Positions 7,112 through 12,763 of a stretch of 15,484 bases of DNA are shown here, piece after piece. The DNA is taken from positions 1-15,484 of the forward strand of contig JBBDNT010000236.1 in NCBI GenBank assembly GCA_040877445.1, read 5' to 3'. Made by a program: the position numbers and the translations under genes. A model generated the notes under the pieces. The model had not been told where the DNA came from and made no database searches. It saw only the letters and a list, made by a program, of their open reading frames with translations. Origin of the DNA: JBBDNT01 sp040877445 (lineage in GTDB: Bacteria > Planctomycetota > Planctomycetia > Planctomycetales > Planctomycetaceae). Positions within the stretch are counted from its first letter, which is position 1. Each line of letters starts with the position of its first letter.

Positions 7112-8266
7112 TCAGTCAGGCCGCGACACGTCCGATCGGCGTTCTTGAACATCGGCTGTCGGATCGAAAGTCTTGTCGGGAAAATCGATGATGACGCTCG
7201 TGCCCATGCCCGGTTCACTGTCGACTTCGATTCGTCCGCCTGCCGCCGAAACGATCTCGCGAACCCGCGCCAGTCCCAACCCCGTCCCCGTGTCGGCCGA
7301 CTTTGTGGTGAAGTAGGGGTCGAACGCCTTCGCTTTCGTCTCCTCACTCATTCCGCAACCGGTGTCGCTCACGATCAGCCGTGAAACGTCGACACGGGGC
7401 GTTTCCGACTCGGTCGTCGATTCCGGCATGCGGAGCCGTGCCCGGGCCGTTTCGATCGTCATCGTACCGAAGGATCCGATGGCGTCGCGAGCGTTCATCA
7501 CCAGATTCATCAGAATCTGCTCCAGATCTTCGAGATCGACATCGATCGGTGGCAGCGTCGGATCCTGCCGAACTAGAAGATCGATGTTCTTCCCGACCAA
7601 TCGGCCGAAAATCGGTTCCATCCGCGCGATGAGCGAGTTGAGGTCGGCGGCGGCCGGTTTCGCTGAGGGACCGCCTTTCGACGACAGCAGCCGCGCGACG
7701 AGCGCCCCCCCGCGACGACACGAAGCGGCGACGACGCGCAGCGCCTCTTGAACCGGGTGATGGCGTGAAAGTTGATCGCGTGCCCAATCGCATTCTCCTC
7801 CGATGATCGTGAGCACATTGTTGAGGTCGTGCGCGACCAATGCCGGGTTCGATCGCTTAGCGATCCAGTTCGGAACGCGGCATGCCCGCTCGACTGCCGC
7901 AATCAGGCTTTCCTTCCCATCGTCGCGGAAGGCGACGTAGACCGCCGCGCCGCGCCAAAGGGCCTCTACGGCCACCCGAGCCGTATCGACGCCGCCGACG
8001 CCGACGACCGGCAGATCCCGAAATTGCCTCAAGAGCGGCAGCATCGAAAGTGGAACGTGAGTCGCATCGCCGATCCAACACACGGCGGCATCCCAAGACG
8101 AGGATTCACTGTCTCTCAACAGTTCGTCGCGCGTGGGCGCACCACGAACCACGGAATTGTCTTCGGCCAGCCACTCCTCGATCTGGTTCGGCATCCGTGG
8201 CGCTGCCGGCACCAACAGCAGTCGCCGCGTGCATGGCTCGCCGGAGACCGATTGCAGAATGGCCAT
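7112..8266 (-). CDS. Sensor histidine kinase with degenerate receiver-like N-terminus
   Basis: A 384-residue soluble-looking kinase with no membrane segment. The ATG at 8266 is preceded by GGAGGG about 4 bases upstream, the clearest ribosome binding site in this cluster. Residues ~14-128 have a receiver-like alternation (RRLLLVPA, WDAAVCWIGD, LPVVGVGG, GAAVYVAF), but the acidic pair and a convincing phosphoacceptor Asp are absent, so this may be a pseudo-receiver. The HisKA-type dimer region carries HDLNNVLTIIGG with His146. The catalytic domain shows the N box NLVMNARDA (Asn258), DTGCGM (Asp301), FDPYFTTK and GTGLGLA. It ends in VQERRSDVSRPD. The HDLNN phospho-box is typical of NtrB-like and hybrid sensors. 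It lies 224 bases after the sigma gene and ahead of the Ser/Thr kinase, in the same direction. No cognate response regulator is encoded beside it. Confidence 0.87.
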   Translation of the reverse strand: MAILQSVSGEPCTRRLLLVPAAPRMPNQIEEWLAEDNSVVRGAPTRDELLRDSESSSWDAAVCWIGDATHVPLSMLPLLRQFRDLPVVGVGGVDTARVAVEALWRGAAVYVAFRDDGKESLIAAVERACRVPNWIAKRSNPALVAHDLNNVLTIIGGECDWARDQLSRHHPVQEALRVVAASCRRGGALVARLLSSKGGPSAKPAAADLNSLIARMEPIFGRLVGKNIDLLVRQDPTLPPIDVDLEDLEQILMNLVMNARDAIGSFGTMTIETARARLRMPESTTESETPRVDVSRLIVSDTGCGMSEETKAKAFDPYFTTKSADTGTGLGLARVREIVSAAGGRIEVDSEPGMGTSVIIDFPDKTFDPTADVQERRSDVSRPD

Positions 8267-8490
8267 GCCCCCTCCGCCCGCAGCGGGTGAACCAGACCGA
8301 TGTCTGGACCAGCTCGTCGATGCCGAACGCGATGGTCGGCAGCGCCGCCATCCATATCCATCGCAAGGCTTCCTCCCGTAACGACCGGCCGGCAAAGCCT
8401 CGACTACCATCCCATATCCGGGAAACGGGCGATCTTCCCGTCGATCCGAAATCGTTCTCGAAATAACCATCTTCGTGTGTCGGAATTGGA

Positions 8491-9174
8491 TCAATCGTTG
8501 AAAATGCTCCAGTCGGAGGCCAGGAGGAGCATTTCCGCCTTGAGTCGCTGCAGGATTCGGAACTTCGCTTTGTACACCCATGCCACGTCGCGTCCCAGTC
8601 GCTCGGCGGCCTCGGAGGCGGGAACCTGTTGCTCCCAGACCATCTCGAACACCGCCCATTCGGGAGCCTTGAACTCGGGAGCCACGCGGGCGCGAGCGAC
8701 CCGAAAAATCTGCTGATTCACTTCGTCCAGCCACACGGGGTCGGCGACGTGCCCGAGCCCGTCGAGAGCGGGCGAATCGTCTCCGCCTTGCTGATCCGGC
8801 TGGCGTCCGCGGTGGCGCACCTTCAGCATGGCACGGTGCGTGACGACTCCCAGCCAACTCCGAAACTTGCCCTTTCCCGGGTCGTACTCGAACGTCTTGA
8901 TGGCCCCAGCCACGCTGGCCAACACGTCCTGAACGACGTCCCGCGCGTCCGATTCCTGCAATCCATGCCTTCTGCAATACCCGTAAATCACCGGTACGTA
9001 CTGGGCCACGAACGTGTCCCACGCATCGGCGTCGGCCGCGTCGCGCATCCGCAGGAGCAGACTGGGATGGGTTGGATGGGGACGAATCCGCTCCGAACAC
9101 CATGGGCATGACCTGAGAACAGTCTCCAATGCCGGCAACTCGCCCGACCCGCTCGACTTCGACGGTTTCGGCAT
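8491..9174 (-). CDS. RNA polymerase ECF-type sigma factor (sigma-70 family)
   Basis: A 227-residue sigma factor of the ECF group. Region 2 is at about residues 46-122: AWDTFVAQYVPVIYGYCRRH, then DARDVVQDVLASV and FEYDPGKGKFRSWLGVVTHR, the -10 recognition part. Region 4 is at about 170-215, with a helix-turn-helix (EAAERLGRDVAWVYKAKFRI) for the -35 element. No region 3 is present, as expected. The ATG at 9174 is the only standard start before the conserved THPSLLLRMRD block. It adds a CPWC-containing N-terminal stretch of unknown role, so a shorter start at a rarer codon is possible. It is the first gene of the leftward cluster. A 7-2-7 inverted repeat lies about 90-105 bases upstream of its start. 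Confidence 0.87.
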   Translation of the reverse strand: MPKPSKSSGSGELPALETVLRSCPWCSERIRPHPTHPSLLLRMRDAADADAWDTFVAQYVPVIYGYCRRHGLQESDARDVVQDVLASVAGAIKTFEYDPGKGKFRSWLGVVTHRAMLKVRHRGRQPDQQGGDDSPALDGLGHVADPVWLDEVNQQIFRVARARVAPEFKAPEWAVFEMVWEQQVPASEAAERLGRDVAWVYKAKFRILQRLKAEMLLLASDWSIFND

Positions 9175-9370
9175 CCTGCACCACGCCCTCCATCATCGTC
9201 AAGTAAACATCCGCAGTCGGAGTGTGATCAGGCACAGCCCAATTGAGCGGTCGTGCGACGGATGGATCTCTGGAGATCCTGGTGTCTTTGCTCGCGATCC
9301 GTGGCGGCTCATTTGGACGTCCGGCACCGCCGTCGATAGGGGCTTTCGGACTCCGCGCTGATCCGGATTT
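9175..9370. other. Upstream region of the sigma factor gene
   Basis: No gene is supported. This stretch should contain the promoter of the leftward sigma/kinase cluster, but no -35/-10 pair is convincing by eye. A perfect inverted repeat lies at 9264-9279 and the attachment-like repeats begin just to its right. Confidence 0.4.
9264..9279. promoter_or_regulatory. Inverted repeat, candidate operator of the sigma factor gene
   Basis: GGATCTC-TG-GAGATCC is a perfect 7-bp inverted repeat with a 2-bp spacer, centred about 97 bases upstream of the sigma ATG on the minus strand. It would suit a dimeric regulator. No binding protein can be named. Confidence 0.4.
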
Positions 9371-9374
9371 CCGC

Positions 9375-9435
9375 GCAGCCAAAGCGCAGCCAATACGTCG
9401 GACGTTGGCGGAAATGGCGGACGCTGGTGGACGGA
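9375..9435. repeat. Left arm repeat of a putative attachment site
   Basis: It begins GCAGCCAAAGCGCAGCCAAT, i.e. GCAGCCAA twice with 11-bp spacing. It continues with TGG-led 10-bp steps (TTGGCGGAAA, TGGCGGACGC, TGGTGGACGG). The same layout recurs at 9626-9690. I infer arm-type sites for the adjacent tyrosine integrase because they bracket a tRNA 3' half; binding is not shown by sequence alone. Confidence 0.6.
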
Positions 9436-9508
9436 CCGCTCGCCCCAAGTCGCGACGGGTTGGACGTTTACGGGCTCTGCCGGACGCCTATTGAATACGA
9501 AAGTTCAG

Positions 9509-9550
9509 TTTGCAAATCCGCCATCCCCGGTTCGAATCCGGGCGGCGCCT
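9509..9550 (+). other. 3' half of tRNA-Cys(GCA): probable integrase attachment-site core
   Basis: It reads as a tRNA from the anticodon loop to the discriminator base: loop TTGCAAA (9510-9516, anticodon GCA at 9512-9514), 3' anticodon stem TCCGC, variable CATC, T stem and loop CCCGG-TTCGAAT-CCGGG (9526-9542), acceptor 3' strand CGGCGCC (9543-9549) and T at 9550. U73 is typical of tRNA-Cys. No CCA is encoded. The bases upstream do not form the matching acceptor strand (GGCGCCG) or anticodon stem (GCGGA), so this is not a complete tRNA gene. Tyrosine integrases commonly use such tRNA 3' halves as crossover cores. Confidence 0.82.
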
Positions 9551-9558
9551 TTCGACGC

Positions 9559-9593
9559 AAACCCGCGACCCTCAAACGGTTGCGGGTTTTCTT
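9559..9593 (+). terminator. Rho-independent terminator of the tRNA-Cys 3' half
   Basis: The stem AAACCCGCGACC (9559-9570) pairs with GGTTGCGGGTTT (9578-9589) over 12 bp with one G-T pair. The loop is 7 bases and the tail is T-rich (TTTTCTT). It lies 8 bases after the tRNA end, so it came with the tRNA segment. Confidence 0.8.
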
Positions 9594-9625
9594 GTCGGCG
9601 GGGCCGGCCGCGAAATCATCGTTTT

Positions 9626-9690
9626 GCAGCCAAACTGCAGCCAATCGCGGACTTGTACGCCGATGGACGCCGGTGGATCGCGGTGGACGA
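9626..9690. repeat. Right arm repeat of a putative attachment site
   Basis: It begins GCAGCCAAACTGCAGCCAAT, matching the left arm at 18 of 20 bases. TGGACGCCGG, TGGATCGCGG and TGGACGAG follow in 10-bp steps. Two more TGGACGC units sit at 9718-9737 (TGGACGCGAA, TGGACGCCAA). It lies between the tRNA-Cys 3' half and the integrase gene. Confidence 0.6.
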
Positions 9691-9740
9691 GTTTTCTTGC
9701 CGCACGGCGGACTCTGCTGGACGCGAATGGACGCCAATGG

Positions 9741-10091
9741 GCAGCGTGAGCGCCCATGACGGGGTGGTCCGCACACATTCGCCGACGGCGGCGCTTCAAT
9801 GGGGCCGCGGCCGATCGGCCGCGGAGATCTCGATTTGGTATATTCTGAGAGTTGGGGGCAGACACGCTGGAATTGCTTCCCGGACAGGAGACGTAACCGG
9901 CCACACGGACGACGGAAAGCCGATCGGGAGTCTGGTGCTTCCGGCCGCCACTTTGACGCTGCCCCGTGGCTCGCAGGCGCTGATCGATGTGCTTGGGGGG
10001 GCGCGCTACGCCGTGGTGGCGACCACGAGGCATCGGCCGTAGTCGCCGCGGTCTCGAGCAGAACGAGCGAGACCATCGACGACCCGCCAGC
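9741..10091. other. Gene-free stretch between attachment region and integrase
   Basis: No gene is supported on either strand. It holds a perfect 20-bp palindrome at 9805-9824. Its right edge is the 3' end of the leftward integrase gene. Confidence 0.5.
9805..9824. repeat. Perfect 20-bp palindrome
   Basis: CCGCGGCCGATCGGCCGCGG is a perfect, spacer-free palindrome. It has no adjacent T-run on either strand, so a terminator is unlikely. It could be a protein-binding dyad or an element-specific site. Confidence 0.6.
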
Positions 10092-11198
10092 TCACGCCGT
10101 CTTGAACAACTTGTCCATCGCCTCGGCGGCGAGATGCTCCTGTGACGGCAGCGTGTGGGCGTAGATGTCGAGCGTCACCGACGCCCGCGAATGGCCCATC
10201 GTGTCGGAGACGACCTTGACCGGCACGCCGGCGGCCAGCGCCAGCGTTGCGTAGGTATGCCGCAGGTCGTGAAAGCGGATGATCGGGCAGTCGGCCTTGG
10301 CCAGGAGCCGCTTGAAGATCAGCAGGATCTTCGTGGAATAGAGACCGTCGCCGAGTGGGTTCGTGAACACGCGGGGCTGATCGGCCGGCATCTTTCCGCG
10401 GTGCGCACGGAGGGCGTCGATCGCCGCCTGCGGCAATCGGATCCGCCGAACGCTCTTGCGCGTCTTCGGCGGTCCCACCATGTACTTGCGGCGTTTGTAG
10501 AGCGTCCGGCGGACATTGAGGATTCCCTGGTCGAGGTCGACGTCGCTCCACTCGAGGCCGGCGAGTTCGCCTTGCCGCATGCCCGCCGTGATGGCCAGGA
10601 CGAACAGCGCGTACAGCCGATGGTCCTTGGCGACCTTGAGGAACCGCTGCGCTTGCTCGTGCGTCAGCGTCATCATCTCCTTCGGCTGCGACCGCGGCTT
10701 CTCGACGACGTGGCAGACGTTGCGCGGGACGACGCCCTGTTTCAGCGCCGTGTTGAGAGCCATCTGCAACACCGCGAGCGCCATGTGCCGGTGCCGCGGA
10801 CTCGGTCCCTTGTGTTCGAGGCGGGTCATCCACGTCTCGACGTGCGCCGGCGTCAGTTTCGCGAGGCCGATCCCGCCGACGTGGGGGTTCACGTGCAGCC
10901 GGGCGAGTTCCTCGTAACCCTGCCACGTCGTCGGCCGGACCCGCCGCTTGGCGGTCGTTTCGAGCCAGTGCCGCATCCACTGGGCGACGGTCATCTTGAC
11001 CGCCTCGGTCAGCGTGCCGTCGAGCTTCTGTCCCTGCAGCTTGGCGAGCTTCTGCAGGACTTCGGCCTTCGTCGCACCGCTGATCGTGCGGCGTTTCCGT
11101 TCGCCCCGCTCGTTGTAGCCGACCGTGATCGTGGCGCACCACCGGCCTCCCCGCTGGTACACCCCGCCCTCTCCCCGTCCTCGTCTCTTGCGCGACAT
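10092..11198 (-). CDS. int: Tyrosine recombinase / phage-type integrase
   Basis: A 368-residue site-specific recombinase. The ATG at 11198 is preceded by GAGAAAGG about 7 bases upstream; the frame extends further upstream only as Arg-rich sequence. Residues ~10-50 form an AP2-like arm-binding domain (GGVYQRGGRWCATITVGY). Residues ~68-155 are the SAM-like core-binding domain (AQWMRHWLETTAKRRVRPTT). The catalytic domain at ~175-355 has the full set: Arg208 (AGMRQGEL), Lys245 (PKTRKS), His310 and Arg313 (HDLRHTYA), His336 (GHSRAS) and Tyr346 (DIYAH). It should catalyse recombination between attP and attB. The tRNA-Cys 3' half with flanking repeats lies ~540 bases beyond its 3' end and is the obvious candidate site. 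It is probably co-transcribed with the excisionase-like gene 166 bases upstream. Confidence 0.92.
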   Translation of the reverse strand: MSRKRRGRGEGGVYQRGGRWCATITVGYNERGERKRRTISGATKAEVLQKLAKLQGQKLDGTLTEAVKMTVAQWMRHWLETTAKRRVRPTTWQGYEELARLHVNPHVGGIGLAKLTPAHVETWMTRLEHKGPSPRHRHMALAVLQMALNTALKQGVVPRNVCHVVEKPRSQPKEMMTLTHEQAQRFLKVAKDHRLYALFVLAITAGMRQGELAGLEWSDVDLDQGILNVRRTLYKRRKYMVGPPKTRKSVRRIRLPQAAIDALRAHRGKMPADQPRVFTNPLGDGLYSTKILLIFKRLLAKADCPIIRFHDLRHTYATLALAAGVPVKVVSDTMGHSRASVTLDIYAHTLPSQEHLAAEAMDKLFKTA

Positions 11199-11364
11199 CG
11201 TTTGCCTTTCTCTGCTCGTCGTTTCCCGCGATCGCGGGAACGTCCCGCGACGACTCCACAGGAGCCAGGCTCGGCGCGAGGGATCAAGGCGGTTGCCGAA
11301 CCATTCGGAGCGAATTCCCCGAATTGCCGGAGAGCTTGCCCACGGCCGGCGCATGACGGGCGGA

Positions 11365-11637
11365 CTATGCGGGAAACGCTTCAGAATCGCGGACGACGAG
11401 CGACTCGCGGACGAGGCGCTCGAGCGCTTGGGGCGGGATCCGGCGGGCGCGGCCGATCTTCACGTAGGGGAGGGCACCGCGGTCCATCAGGTTGTACAGC
11501 GTGCTGCGGCCGAGCGCGAGGCGATCTGCCGCTTCGCGGACGGTGAGCAGGCGGGTCGGTTCATCCACGTTCGATCGGCAGCCATCGAATCGCAGTCGTT
11601 CCGGCGACGAATCCTCTGGGGAATGAATCAGCTGCAT
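11365..11637 (-). CDS. Excisionase-like helix-turn-helix protein
   Basis: A 90-residue protein with a MerR-like/excisionase winged helix (HTH_17 type) at about residues 29-80: LLTVREAADRLALGRSTLYNLMDRGALPYVKIGRARRIPPQALERLV. In integrative elements such proteins bend attachment DNA to favour excision, or act as repressors. The ATG at 11637 has GGAG about 8 bases upstream; an in-frame ATG at 11655 is a weaker choice. It precedes the integrase in the same direction. Its start lies only 18 bases from the first codon of the divergent terminase remnant, so its promoter must lie inside that remnant or have been replaced. Confidence 0.82.
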   Translation of the reverse strand: MQLIHSPEDSSPERLRFDGCRSNVDEPTRLLTVREAADRLALGRSTLYNLMDRGALPYVKIGRARRIPPQALERLVRESLVVRDSEAFPA

Positions 11638-11655
11638 CGCTACTCCAAGTGACAT

Positions 11656-11967
11656 GTGCCGACGTCGTCCAGCGGATGTTCCGCGGGCCAGAATGACGGC
11701 GACTCCGTGGACCCGTTCGTCGGAAGACGGCGGGATATCTACTTCAGGCAGACCATCACAGCCGAGTACTTCGTGAAGACGGAAGGGCGCGGGCGGACGG
11801 TCGACGAATGGAAGCAGCGCCCCGAGCAGCCGGACAACCACTGGCTCGACTGCCTCGTCGGCTGCGCCGTGGCGGCGTCGATCCAGGGGGCGAACCTCGA
11901 CGCGCTCGGGACGACCACGCGACCGAAGCGGACGCGGATGACCTTGCAGGAGCTTGCCCGCCGATGA
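11656..11967 (+). pseudogene. Phage terminase large subunit, C-terminal remnant
   Basis: An open stretch of 103 residues whose last ~75 match the end of planctomycete phage terminase large subunits: ITAEYFVKTEGRGRTVDEWK followed by RPEQPDNHWLDCLVGC and AVAASIQGANLD. Intact proteins are several hundred residues long with an ATPase domain and a nuclease domain; only the extreme C-terminus remains. An in-frame TGA (11650-11652) closes the frame just upstream, and the first ~25 codons have no terminase character. A deletion therefore seems to have joined the terminase end to the integrase/excisionase module. The stop overlaps the next start (ATGA at 11964-11967), so the original late-gene operon order is kept. 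The family call is from recognisable motifs, not an alignment. Confidence 0.72.
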
Positions 11968-12170
11968 AGCGCGAACCACGCAAGACGCTGGCGGAATACG
12001 CAACTGACGCGAATGCCGCGACGGAACGCGAATGCCCAAACTGTGGCTGCCGCGATCTTCGACTCGTGCGGTCGAACCGCACCGCAGGCGCGAGCACTCG
12101 GACGAAGGAATGCCGGCATTGCGGCCGGCGGATCATGACCTCGGAACCTGAAGGGAGCGACAAAGAATGA
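11964..12170 (+). CDS. Small zinc-ribbon protein 1
   Basis: A 68-residue protein. Its ATG overlaps the terminase stop (ATGA) and its own stop overlaps the next start in the same way, so the three frames are translationally coupled. After a ~23-residue polar N-terminus it has CPNCGCRDLRLVRSNR and later ECRHCGRRIMTSE, a four-cysteine zinc ribbon (CxxC...CxxC). The spacing and the ECxxCGRR...T.E block resemble the NrdR zinc ribbon without its ATP-cone. It may bind nucleic acid or protein in the phage packaging module. The function is not established. Confidence 0.68.
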   Translation: MKREPRKTLAEYATDANAATERECPNCGCRDLRLVRSNRTAGASTRTKECRHCGRRIMTSEPEGSDKE

Positions 12171-12346
12171 AGGAAGCGACGCAAAGATCGGACGACCGCG
12201 GAATCGCCTGTCCGCATTGCGGTTCCCGGAAGTTCCGCGTAATTTACACCCGCAGAGCGTGGGGAGCGAAGCTCGTTCGCCGTCGCGAGTGCCGGGAATG
12301 CGGGAAGCGGATGACGACGTGGGAGCGGGCGATCGGGCGGGGATGA
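12167..12346 (+). CDS. Small zinc-ribbon protein 2, NrdR-like ribbon
   Basis: A 59-residue protein starting at an ATGA overlap with the preceding gene and ending at TGA 12344-12346. It contains CPHCGSRKFRVIYTR and RRRECRECGKRMTTWERAI. This closely follows the NrdR N-terminal ribbon (CPxCG...RRRECxxCGxRFTTYE), but the ATP-cone regulatory domain is absent. It looks like a diverged paralogue of the gene just upstream. In NrdR the ribbon binds DNA upstream of ribonucleotide reductase genes; whether a free-standing ribbon does so here is unknown. Confidence 0.7.
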   Translation: MKEATQRSDDRGIACPHCGSRKFRVIYTRRAWGAKLVRRRECRECGKRMTTWERAIGRG

Positions 12347-12763
12347 GTCCCGGGTGGATTTTGCCTTTTCCTTTCGCCGATTGCCCTCCTTGCTGGACAG
12401 GTGACGGCGAGGTTCCCCCCCAGGCGTGGATTGGCAGGAACACTGCTTGACCCGCCGATTGTGCCGGGTGTAATGGATTTCTTCTGAATGGGAGATCCCC
12501 TCGGGGACCATCTGCACGAGTCGGCCAAGTTCCGCGGACGTTATCATGGCAGAGTCGACGGCGTGATAGGCTGAAGCAACCTAACACGCCCGAATTGGCG
12601 GGAAGCGGGCGCAAAACATCGAGTCAAGCGGCTTGCGGCAAAAGGTCGTCGCCGTCTTGGCCACCGCGAGGTGATCGCTGTGGGCGCGGTTGGGAAACAG
12701 CCATTCTCTCGGCCGCAAATGGATGTGTCCGTCCATGAATAAACATGACATCAGGGGGAAGGG
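12347..12763. other. Gene-free stretch upstream of the hybrid kinase
   Basis: No gene is firmly supported. A short minus-strand frame beginning at 12547 looks protein-like for ~40 codons, then degenerates. The right end should carry the promoter of the hybrid kinase; GGGGGAAGGG directly precedes its ATG. Confidence 0.4.

Noticed and set aside
8106..8366. Minus-strand small frame (starts TTG 8366, GGGAGGA upstream, hydrophobic LRWIWMAALPTIAFGIDE start)
   Set aside because: It has a good ribosome binding site and a protein-like start, but it overlaps the well-supported histidine kinase by ~160 bases and becomes Arg/Ala low-complexity. A short leader peptide remains possible.
8267..9448. Upstream extension of the histidine kinase frame to a start near 9448
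   Set aside because: The extension overlaps the sigma factor gene in another frame and is Arg/Gly-rich. GGAGGG before the ATG at 8266 fixes the start.
9470..9550. A complete tRNA-Cys gene
   Set aside because: The upstream bases lack GGCGCCG for the acceptor stem and GCGGA for the anticodon stem, and show no D arm. Only the 3' half is present.
9468..10076. Minus-strand frame with the peptide KAPPGFEPGMADLQTE
   Set aside because: This is the well-known false protein that comes from reading the antisense strand of a tRNA T-arm and 3' end. It overlaps the tRNA-Cys 3' half and terminator.
12420..12547. Minus-strand frame starting MITSAELGRLVQMVPEGISHSEEI
   Set aside because: About 40 codons look protein-like and it may be the start of a truncated gene, but the frame then runs as shadow of the zinc-ribbon genes and I recognise no family.
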